DNA of 64,000 nucleotides. Source: Marinicellulosiphila megalodicopiae (GTDB lineage: Bacteria > Pseudomonadota > Gammaproteobacteria > Pseudomonadales > Natronospirillaceae). Under the pieces are notes generated by a model that worked only from the letters and a program-made list of their open reading frames with translations, had not been told where the DNA came from and did no database searches. Positions within the stretch are counted from its first letter, which is position 1. Each line of letters begins with the position of its first letter. Location of the stretch: positions 2,480,001 through 2,544,000 of the forward strand of contig NZ_AP023087.1 of the NCBI RefSeq assembly GCF_045862395.1, given 5' to 3'. The translations under genes were made by a program, and so were the position numbers. Below are positions 15,686 to 22,835 of the stretch, in pieces.

Positions 15686-16837
15686 ATGCCTTTTGATTTC
15701 AATAAAAAACTAGACCGTATAAATAACCACAGCATGAAATATAATGTATTTTCAAAGGAGCTTTTACCTATGTGGGTGGCGGATATGGACTTTGAATCTC
15801 CTGATTGTGTTAAACAGGCTTTAATTCAACGTTTGCAGCAAGGTGATTTGGGTTACACTAAAGCCTGGCCTGAATTAAATGAGTCCATTGTGTCATGGTG
15901 TAAAGCACGCTACGACTGGGAGATTCAGGCTCATTGGATTGCTTGGCTGCCTGGCATTGTTTCTGGGTTTAACATGGCTTGCTCGGGGTTTAATAAAGGT
16001 AAAGTGGTTGTGCAGACCCCCAATTACCCTCCGATGTTACAAGCTCCAAAATTAAGTGGACAGGTATCTTCTGAGTTATTCGTAACATTTAATGCAAACA
16101 CTCAAAGATGGATGTTTGATTTCAATCAATTAGAAACTTTTTTATCGGACGAAACGTGCGGATTATTTTTATTATGCAATCCGATGAACCCACATGGGAC
16201 GATGTTGAGCGAAAATGAAATTAAAAAAATCATACAACTTTGTAAGCAATACAATGTGCAATTATGCTCTGATGAAATTCATTGTGATCTAGCCTTTGAA
16301 AAACAACATATTCCAGCAGGAAAATTTGACCCTACCGCAATCACACTTATGGCCGCTAGCAAAACATTTAATATCGCAGGCTTAGGTTGCAGCTTTGCCA
16401 TTATACAAGACACGAAAATAAGGAAAATTTTCACCAATCAAATGAAAGGATTAGTCAGCTGGCCAAGCAGCCTAGGATTAGAAGCCACGTTTTCAGCTTT
16501 TCAAGATGGCGAACCTTGGCGCATCGCATTAATTAAACAACTTAAAGTGAATCGAGATTTATTAGTTAACTCACTAAATAAAATGACAATTAACAATAAA
16601 GTTATTTTTAAAACACACTTAAATGATGCCAGTTTTTTATGTTGGATCGATTGTAATCATTTGGAATCATTAACCAAGCAAACGGCCATCGAATGGTTTA
16701 AAACTGCGGGCATTATGCCTTCAAATGGGGTGGATTTTGGAGCACAAAGTTTTGTCAGAATCAATTATGGCTGTCCTGAATTCACAATACTGAATGCTAT
16801 TGATAAAATTAAAATTCACCTTTTAAAATTTAACTGA
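15686..16837 (+). CDS. MalY/PatB-type PLP-dependent C-S lyase (cystathionine beta-lyase family)
   Basis: This 383-aa fold-type I aminotransferase has the MalY/PatB signature PMWVADMDF (28-36). NPMNPHG lies at 165-171, the PLP-ring Asp is in SDEIH (195-199), and the Schiff-base lysine Lys226 is in AASKTFNIAGL. A substrate-carboxylate arginine is in the late FVRINYGCP motif. The family cleaves L-cystathionine to homocysteine, pyruvate and ammonia, and often acts as a cysteine-S-conjugate lyase. In E. coli, MalY also represses MalT, but nothing here suggests that. It is monocistronic, cytoplasmic and the first gene outside the accessory island. It is followed by a bidirectional terminator shared with rpmF. 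Confidence 0.92.
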   Translation: MPFDFNKKLDRINNHSMKYNVFSKELLPMWVADMDFESPDCVKQALIQRLQQGDLGYTKAWPELNESIVSWCKARYDWEIQAHWIAWLPGIVSGFNMACSGFNKGKVVVQTPNYPPMLQAPKLSGQVSSELFVTFNANTQRWMFDFNQLETFLSDETCGLFLLCNPMNPHGTMLSENEIKKIIQLCKQYNVQLCSDEIHCDLAFEKQHIPAGKFDPTAITLMAASKTFNIAGLGCSFAIIQDTKIRKIFTNQMKGLVSWPSSLGLEATFSAFQDGEPWRIALIKQLKVNRDLLVNSLNKMTINNKVIFKTHLNDASFLCWIDCNHLESLTKQTAIEWFKTAGIMPSNGVDFGAQSFVRINYGCPEFTILNAIDKIKIHLLKFN

Positions 16838-16865
16838 TTTTTTATTTATAAATATGACAGACATA

Positions 16866-16896
16866 AAAAAGCCCCAAATTTCTTTGAGGCTTTTTG
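16866..16896. terminator. Bidirectional rho-independent terminator
   Basis: AAAAAGCC and GGCTTTTT form an eight-pair stem (16866-16873 with 16888-16895) around a 14-base loop. There are A and T tracts on both sides, so it can end the aminotransferase transcript and the converging yceD-rpmF transcript. Confidence 0.85.
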
Positions 16897-16919
16897 TTTA
16901 ATCTAAAGGTTAGATTAAT

Positions 16920-17099
16920 TTATTCTTCGCCAGTCTCAACAACTTTTTTACCTTTGTAAAAACCATCTGCAGACACGTGGTGACGACGATGAGTTTCACC
17001 TGTTGTTTGATCAACAGATAATGTTGGACCTGATAATGCATCGTGTGAACGACGTTGACCGCGACGAGAGCGTGTTACTTTACTTTTTTGAACTGCCAT
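16920..17099 (-). CDS. rpmF: 50S ribosomal protein L32
   Basis: This is a 59-aa basic protein: MAVQKSKVTRSRRGQRRSHD, then LSGPTLSVDQTTGETHRRHH and SADGFYKGKKVV. Length and sequence are typical of gammaproteobacterial L32, without the zinc-binding cysteines found in some lineages. It lies 2 bases downstream of yceD, the conserved yceD-rpmF pair. In many genomes plsX and fab genes follow; here the terminator shared with the aminotransferase follows instead. Confidence 0.97.
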   Translation of the reverse strand: MAVQKSKVTRSRRGQRRSHDALSGPTLSVDQTTGETHRRHHVSADGFYKGKKVVETGEE

Positions 17100-17101
17100 G
17101 A

Positions 17102-17647
17102 CTAAGAGTCTCCAGATTTCAGTTGGTCTTTTAATGAACCAAGTACACTAAATGGGTTTACTTTTTGTGATGATTCTTCAACAACTGCTGAGGACTCATC
17201 TAAAAATTCGGTTTTAATTTTGCACTCACCTGAATCATGCATTGCAAATTCAGATATTGCTAAGATAATTTCATCTTCAACGATGGGTAATACATCGATT
17301 TTTTCATCCGGTGTAACAATCCAACCATCTAAATATTCGGGTAGACCCGCCGCCATTTCTTCATGTAGACAAATTGCATACATGAATTCAATATCAATAT
17401 TTACTGGCATAGCTTGTAAACAACGCTGACAGACTTGCTCACCTTCTAGCTGTGCTTTACCACGTACAACCCTACGATTGTCTTCATCTCTAAAGAAGTC
17501 CAGCGTTGCTTGCGCGTGCTTGACACTTACGAGTAATTCGGGACAAGCCCGTTCGAACCAACTTTGTGCAAGTTCGCCAGAGAGGCTACCTTGCAAATCT
17601 GCAAGTTTGTATGGTTCAACGTATCGAGGTAACATGGTATTTAACAT
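17102..17647 (-). CDS. yceD: YceD family protein (DUF177), 23S rRNA accumulation
   Basis: This 181-aa protein has the DUF177 pattern: a beta-rich N-terminus and the conserved metal-ligand-like pair Cys73-x-x-Cys76 in EQVCQRCLQAM. An acidic VDVLPIVEDEIILA-like segment follows, then a C-terminal NPFSVLGSLK motif. YceD is needed for normal 23S rRNA levels in E. coli and is nearly always cotranscribed with rpmF, as here. The start is uncertain: ATG at 17647 or, four codons later, ATG at 17635 (MLPRYVEPYKLA), which lines up better with relatives. It is divergent from yceF, with 85 bases between. Confidence 0.92.
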   Translation of the reverse strand: MLNTMLPRYVEPYKLADLQGSLSGELAQSWFERACPELLVSVKHAQATLDFFRDEDNRRVVRGKAQLEGEQVCQRCLQAMPVNIDIEFMYAICLHEEMAAGLPEYLDGWIVTPDEKIDVLPIVEDEIILAISEFAMHDSGECKIKTEFLDESSAVVEESSQKVNPFSVLGSLKDQLKSGDS

Positions 17648-17732
17648 AGGCGCGGCATTTTAAGGATAAGGCCCTTTACTGTCAAAGAGAATTTCATTTT
17701 AATTACGTTTTTATTAACAAAAGTCACTAAAT

Positions 17733-18314
17733 ATGAGCCGATTACCCATAATTTTAGCTTCCACTTCAAAATACCGAGCACAATGCTTACAAAAATTGAA
17801 TATTCAATTTCAACAAGCCCAACCCATTTGCGACGAAACACCATTTGAAAATGAGTCCCCAAAAGACCTAAGCTTACGCCTAAGCATTGAAAAAGCGAAA
17901 AGTCTAACCAAACAGTTTGACCACCATTTAATAATTGGATCGGATCAGACCTGTACATTTGATGATATAGGCATCATTGGGAAGCCCGGTAATTTTGAAA
18001 ATGCAAAACAACAATTATTAAATGCTTCTGGAAAATGCATGACATTTTATACAGGCTTAGCTGTGTATGATTCTAAAAATGATATATGCACATCAACGGT
18101 TGAAATATACAAAGCGTATTTTCGAGTCCTAACAGAAAGCGAGATTGTTCAATATCTTGAACAAGATCAACCTTTCGATTGTGCAGGCAGTTTTAAATCA
18201 GAGGGACTGGGCATCACCCTATTTGAAAAATTACAAGGCGATGACCCAAATAGCTTAGTTGGCTTACCGTTAATAGCGCTTACCAACATCTTACGTTATA
18301 ACAGAATTTTATAG
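17733..18314 (+). CDS. yceF: Maf-like 7-methyl-GTP pyrophosphatase
   Basis: This 193-aa Maf-family nucleoside triphosphate pyrophosphatase matches E. coli YceF closely along its length. Visible blocks are LASTSKYR (8-15), CDETP (33-37), LIIGSDQ with Asp71, the CAGSFKSEGLGITLFE block and GDDPNSLVGLPL. YceF hydrolyses m7GTP and is thought to clean up modified nucleotides. Its position divergent from yceD-rpmF is the conserved E. coli arrangement. Its 3' end overlaps the convergent lipoprotein gene by 19 bases. Confidence 0.93.
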   Translation: MSRLPIILASTSKYRAQCLQKLNIQFQQAQPICDETPFENESPKDLSLRLSIEKAKSLTKQFDHHLIIGSDQTCTFDDIGIIGKPGNFENAKQQLLNASGKCMTFYTGLAVYDSKNDICTSTVEIYKAYFRVLTESEIVQYLEQDQPFDCAGSFKSEGLGITLFEKLQGDDPNSLVGLPLIALTNILRYNRIL

Positions 18315-19027
18315 GTCTTAGACTCTACTGGAGCGACAGGCTGTTTGATCTCGCTAGGCTGCTCTTGTGCCCCACTTGGACTCTCAACTGGCATTGAGTT
18401 AGTTGTTTGTCCAGACACAGGATTAGTCGCTTCTATCAGATCAAGTGATTGGGAGCTTGCTATAAAACTTTGAATTTCTTTGTCATCCAAACCTTTTTGC
18501 ATCACTTTTATTAATGCATCTGAGACCATAGATTCAATGCTTTTTTGTGTTGGCAACAAAACAGTGGTCTGAGAAACCGTCACTTTAAAATTCTTTTGCA
18601 TGTAACCTTTTTCATGCTCAATATAAAATGACATTTCAACTTTTACATCAGAATCTTTTGTTGTGGTATTTACTTCATTTACATCATAAGTTAATGATTC
18701 TAATTTAACCTGCATATTTGCAGGGGCCTTAGGAACCAATTGGTAACCTTGATTTTTCATGGCTTGAATAAAGTTATCACCTATTTGATCAACCAAAGCG
18801 TTATCAGTTGTAATCATTGAAGTCTCACTATACACCCCTCCTCTGCTACCTAATTGCTGTGTTCCCCGAACATCCTCAATACTGACTCTAACATCAAAGC
18901 CATTCACTTTATTTTGCGCTACAGGCACACCAATTGGCTGATTTAACCTTAAAGGTTCCACTGCACAAGACACAAACGCCAATCCAACAAGTACCATCGG
19001 CAGCGTCTTTTTATTTTTGAAAAACAT
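18296..19027 (-). CDS. YajG-like lipoprotein
   Basis: This 243-aa protein starts at the ATG at 19027, which has GAGGG 8 bases upstream; the open frame runs 13 codons further. A lipoprotein signal is seen: MFFKNKK, a hydrophobic stretch, then AFVSC with Cys21. The residue after Cys is Ala, favouring the outer membrane. The body resembles the YajG family: VRVSIEDVRGTQQLGSRGG, then LVDQIGDNFIQAMKNQGY and MQVKLESLTYDV. The proline- and glutamine-rich C-terminal tail (about 200-240) is longer than usual. It follows the HAD gene by 4 bases and overlaps yceF convergently. Function is unknown. Confidence 0.75.
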   Translation of the reverse strand: MFFKNKKTLPMVLVGLAFVSCAVEPLRLNQPIGVPVAQNKVNGFDVRVSIEDVRGTQQLGSRGGVYSETSMITTDNALVDQIGDNFIQAMKNQGYQLVPKAPANMQVKLESLTYDVNEVNTTTKDSDVKVEMSFYIEHEKGYMQKNFKVTVSQTTVLLPTQKSIESMVSDALIKVMQKGLDDKEIQSFIASSQSLDLIEATNPVSGQTTNSMPVESPSGAQEQPSEIKQPVAPVESKTYKILL

Positions 19028-19031
19028 GTTT

Positions 19032-19670
19032 TTAATCCCTCGATTGTTCTTTAAGAAATTGTTCAATTTGACTCATTTGACTCAGCACCACATGTGCACC
19101 ATATTGCTTAACTGACTGATCATGATGAAAACCGATGACGTTCATTTTGGCTTTTTTTGCCGCCATCATACCAATTGGGGAATCTTCTACTACCCAGCAG
19201 TGATTTGGATGTACTTTTAATAATTCAGCTGCTTTTAAATACACATCTGGCTCAGGTTTTGGATTTAACACTTCTTGAGCCGCTACTACCACATCAAAAA
19301 AACCGCTTAATTTAGTGATTTTTAATTTATTTGCCAAAGATTGAGTACCTGAATTACTTGCACAGGCTTTAGGCAAACTAATGGATCTCAAAAGTGATTC
19401 AATGCCATCAATTAACACAAGCTCATGTTCAAATGCATGTTGAACCGCGCGGTTATGCTCAAGATAGAATGCTTCAGACAGTTTAGGGCCAAAACGTTCA
19501 TTTAAAAACGATTGAAACACCTCAGTGGTTTGCCCAACGATTCGATCGTCAATATCATGCTCAGACAAACTTAAATCAAACTTTTTTAATGACTGATGCA
19601 GCACACCTGTCATCAAACGCTCACTGTCAATTAACACACCATCGCAATCAAATATCACAGCCTGCATCAT
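19032..19670 (-). CDS. HAD-superfamily phosphatase, beta-phosphoglucomutase-like subfamily
   Basis: This 212-aa protein has the HAD motif I FDCDGVLIDSE (nucleophile Asp8 and general acid Asp10) and a helical cap. Motif II lies around KACASNSGTQ, a Lys precedes PxPD (NPKPEPDVYLKAA) and motif IV is VVEDSPIGMMAAKKA. This is the subfamily of small sugar-phosphate and nucleotide phosphatases such as YieH/GmhB-unrelated 'YfbT-like' enzymes; the substrate cannot be told from sequence. Its ATG at 19670 overlaps the glmU stop (ATGATG containing TGA), so the two are translationally coupled. Confidence 0.88.
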   Translation of the reverse strand: MMQAVIFDCDGVLIDSERLMTGVLHQSLKKFDLSLSEHDIDDRIVGQTTEVFQSFLNERFGPKLSEAFYLEHNRAVQHAFEHELVLIDGIESLLRSISLPKACASNSGTQSLANKLKITKLSGFFDVVVAAQEVLNPKPEPDVYLKAAELLKVHPNHCWVVEDSPIGMMAAKKAKMNVIGFHHDQSVKQYGAHVVLSQMSQIEQFLKEQSRD

Positions 19671-21028
19671 GATTTTTTCACAGGTTTTTGCCAACCCGAT
19701 ATACTGCGCTGTTTAGTACGCGCTAGGGTTAACTGATTTTTTGGTGCATCTTTACTGATGACTGATCCCGCACCAATAAATGCGCCATCCTCAATAGCAA
19801 CTGGCGCAATTAATGTAGAATTAGAGCCAACAAACGCACCATTACCAATAATGGTTTTAAATTTATTCACACCATCATAGTTACATGTGATCGTTCCAGC
19901 ACCAATATTTGCCCCTTCACCGATTTCACTATCACCCACATACGACAAATGATTCACTTTACTGCCTTTTCCGATGATCGCTTTTTTAGTTTCAACAAAG
20001 TTTCCGATTTTAGCGTGATCAGCTAATTGCGTTCCTGGACGTATACGCGCAAATGGACCAATCATGCAATGTTTACCGATGTTTGCATCTTGTAAAACAC
20101 AATTTGGCTCGATAATCGTGCCATCAGAAATACTGACGTCTGTTAAAATGCAATTTGCACCAATTGTCACATCACAGCCTAGCTCAACTTTACCGTTAAA
20201 AATCACATTTACATCAATTTGAACATCTTGACCCACACTCACTTCACCACGAATATCTACCCGTGCAGGGTCAAATAATGTCGCACCCTGTAGCATTAAT
20301 TCATTTGCCAGTTGCAATTGTTGCCAGCGCTCTAAATATGCAAGTTGAACTTTGTCATTTACACCCATGGTTTCTTCAATTTGTTCAGCAGAAGCTGTAT
20401 TCACCACAACACCATCTGCAACTGCTAAAGCGATAATATCCGTTAAATAGTATTCGCCCTGAGCATTTTGATTGGTCAATTTTGGCAACCATTTACGCAA
20501 TTGATTACTTGTCACTGCCAAAATGCCAGTGTTTGCTTCATTGATTTTTAGTTGCTCAGTATTGGCATCTTTTTGTTCTACGATTTCAGTCACTTGATTT
20601 TGCTCATTACGCACAATACGACCATAACCCGTTGCATCTTGTAATGAAACAGTCAGTAATCCCATATTATCGGCATCGACTAATTCAAGCAGTTTTTTCA
20701 TAGTTTGTTGCTTGCACAACGGTACATCACCGTACAAAATCAGCACTTTACTATCGTCTTTTAAGCTTTCAACGCACTGCAAAACCGCATGCCCGGTGCC
20801 TTTTTGCTCAATTTGCTCAATAAAGTTTATCGATTGCTCTGAAAATGCGGCTTTAACTTGCTCTGCTTGATGACCCACAACTACATGTATAAACGCATCT
20901 AATTTCACTGCATTGTCGATGACATAAGATAATAAAGACTTGCCAGCAAGGGACTGTAATACTTTGGCTTTTGAGGATTTCATTCTTGAGCCTTTTCCTG
21001 CGGCGAGAATGACGACTTCTGTGTTCAT
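19667..21028 (-). CDS. glmU: Bifunctional GlmU: GlcN-1-P acetyltransferase / GlcNAc-1-P uridyltransferase
   Basis: This 453-aa enzyme has the standard length. The N-terminal pyrophosphorylase domain starts LAAGKGSRMKSSKAKVLQ (about 8-25), with GTGHAVLQ and YGDVPL following. The C-terminal left-handed beta-helix runs from about 250 to 430, with the acetyltransferase block KIGNFVETKKAIIGKGSKVN and NIGAGTITCNYDG. It makes UDP-GlcNAc for peptidoglycan and LPS. A small membrane protein gene lies 70 bases upstream and the HAD gene overlaps downstream. The usual neighbours, the atp operon and glmS, are not next to it here. Confidence 0.97.
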   Translation of the reverse strand: MNTEVVILAAGKGSRMKSSKAKVLQSLAGKSLLSYVIDNAVKLDAFIHVVVGHQAEQVKAAFSEQSINFIEQIEQKGTGHAVLQCVESLKDDSKVLILYGDVPLCKQQTMKKLLELVDADNMGLLTVSLQDATGYGRIVRNEQNQVTEIVEQKDANTEQLKINEANTGILAVTSNQLRKWLPKLTNQNAQGEYYLTDIIALAVADGVVVNTASAEQIEETMGVNDKVQLAYLERWQQLQLANELMLQGATLFDPARVDIRGEVSVGQDVQIDVNVIFNGKVELGCDVTIGANCILTDVSISDGTIIEPNCVLQDANIGKHCMIGPFARIRPGTQLADHAKIGNFVETKKAIIGKGSKVNHLSYVGDSEIGEGANIGAGTITCNYDGVNKFKTIIGNGAFVGSNSTLIAPVAIEDGAFIGAGSVISKDAPKNQLTLARTKQRSISGWQKPVKKS

Positions 21029-21098
21029 ACAAATGCGCTCTAAATAAAAGAACGCATCATATCAAAGGGATTTGAGATAAAACAGTGAAAACAGTGGG

Positions 21099-21452
21099 TT
21101 ATCGAGTAAAAATAAACAGCATTAAAACCGAAAAAAGCGTTAAAACCAATAACAACCATTGATTCAAATACTGCTGATCACACTTTCTTCTAGTGCGATT
21201 TTTCGCCACCACAATATTACCAAATAACAGCATAATCATGCCCAGTAATGTAATTTGAATCCAAAACACGATCGGCATTAACCAATGCTCGCGAATTTCC
21301 AATTCATGGTAGCGAACAATCCCCGTATCCATTTCTGGCTGAGCAATATGAGTTAAGGCCATAGTTAAAATAAATAACCCCCAAGCCACCATATTAAAGA
21401 TGGGTAAAGATTTAATCCAAAAGTCAGGACCTTGACGTCTTTCATTATTCAT
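21099..21452 (-). CDS. Small inner-membrane protein, three predicted TM segments
   Basis: This 117-aa protein of unknown function has hydrophobic stretches at about 13-35, 58-80 and 98-116. They are separated by an acidic/histidine loop (QPEMDTGIVRYHELEIREHW) and a basic loop (KNRTRRKCDQQ). The topology suggests a cytoplasmic N-terminus. It lies 70 bases upstream of glmU in the same direction and may be cotranscribed. No family is recognised. Confidence 0.65.
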   Translation of the reverse strand: MNNERRQGPDFWIKSLPIFNMVAWGLFILTMALTHIAQPEMDTGIVRYHELEIREHWLMPIVFWIQITLLGMIMLLFGNIVVAKNRTRRKCDQQYLNQWLLLVLTLFSVLMLFIFTR

Positions 21453-21751
21453 TGATTCAAATACTCGTCAGTTAATTTATATTCGTAAACATTTGATTGC
21501 TTTTATAACAATATGAAACGAAAATACCCAGTATGATTTAGTAACAATCTAACCATGTTAAATATTACTTTCAGTTATCATCAGCCTTTTAACTGGATGC
21601 ACAAATGTTACAAAATGTACGTTTTCCAACTCGATCACAGACTGCTTTTTATCCTCTAAAAGTTCCTTAACAACGATTAACAAAGCTTGAAGTTCTCCCT
21701 ATAAAACAGGCATAATTCAGTTAATCACAATGTATTAAAAGGTTTTTATAC

Positions 21752-22831
21752 ATGTTTGCTAATAAATTTCTCCCATTTTTCATTTTTTGCTTTGCACTTT
21801 TATCGTGTAAAGATTCCAACAAAGCAAAAATTCAAGATTTCAATGCCGCACCAAAACGCGTTGAATTAATACCTGGTAATACATTAAAAACAGTCAAACA
21901 ACGCGGTCGATTAATTTGTGGCGTCAGTACTGGAATCCAAGGCTTTTCAAATCCCGATCGCACAGGCCAATGGTCTGGTTTTGATGTGGACTATTGCAAA
22001 GCGATAGCCGTTGCTGTTTTGGGGGATCCAAATAAAGTTGAGTTTGTGCCACTCAATGCGGGGCATCGATTTACTGCATTAAGTTTGGGGGAAATCGACA
22101 TTCTCTCACGAAATTCAACTTGGACATTAAGTCGCGAAACGCAACATAATTTATTATTTGCTGGAATCAGTTATTTTGATGGTCAGGGTTTTTTAATTGA
22201 TGAACGCTTAGCTCAATCGATCACCAGCGCACGAGATTTAGATGGTACAGCCATTTGTATCAAAGAAGGCACCTCATCAGAACAAGTTATTGCCGATTAT
22301 TTTAGAAAAAATAACATGCAATATCAGCCAGTTCTTTTTTCAACATTAGATCAAACAAAAGTCGGATTTGAAGCAGGTCGATGCAGCGTACTAACCAGTG
22401 ATCAGTCTCAACTGTACGCAATTAAAAGTACATTAAAGAAAAATAAAAATTCAATTGTATTGCCTGAAATCATTTCAAAAGAACCTCTTGGACCTGTTGT
22501 CAGACAAGATGATATTGTGTGGTTCAACATTGCAAGATGGACATTAAATGCCTTAATTGAGGCAAAAGAGCTAGGGCTAAATAAAAATAATATCGATCAA
22601 TATTTAGAAAATAAAGACCCTAGCATCGAACGTTTTTTAGGTAACAAAAATGATTTAGGCAATTCGTTAGGACTGAGCAACCAATGGGCCTATCTTATAA
22701 TTAAAGAAGTTGGCAATTACGAAGATATTTTTGAAAAAAATATTGGTAAAGATTCAGAAATCCAAATTCATCGTGGCTTAAACAATTTATGGAATCGTGG
22801 AGGATTATTATATTCTCCACCAATGCGCTAA
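21752..22831 (+). CDS. AapJ/BztA-like amino-acid-binding protein, predicted lipoprotein
   Basis: This 359-aa periplasmic solute-binding protein is of the polar/general L-amino-acid ABC family. Characteristic segments are VKQRGRLICGVSTGIQGFS, TGQWSGFDVDYCKAIAVAVLGD and EIDILSRNSTWTLSRE. An AapJ-type C-terminal extension ends GLNNLWNRGGLLYSPPMR. The N-terminus has a lipobox, FALLSC (Cys19), instead of a cleavable soluble-protein signal, so it should be membrane-anchored. No permease or ATPase gene (aapQMP-like) is adjacent. The next gene, 4 bases downstream, is a hybrid sensor kinase, so a sensory role is suggested. AAGG lies 8 bases before the ATG. Confidence 0.88.
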   Translation: MFANKFLPFFIFCFALLSCKDSNKAKIQDFNAAPKRVELIPGNTLKTVKQRGRLICGVSTGIQGFSNPDRTGQWSGFDVDYCKAIAVAVLGDPNKVEFVPLNAGHRFTALSLGEIDILSRNSTWTLSRETQHNLLFAGISYFDGQGFLIDERLAQSITSARDLDGTAICIKEGTSSEQVIADYFRKNNMQYQPVLFSTLDQTKVGFEAGRCSVLTSDQSQLYAIKSTLKKNKNSIVLPEIISKEPLGPVVRQDDIVWFNIARWTLNALIEAKELGLNKNNIDQYLENKDPSIERFLGNKNDLGNSLGLSNQWAYLIIKEVGNYEDIFEKNIGKDSEIQIHRGLNNLWNRGGLLYSPPMR

Positions 22832-22835
22832 TAAT

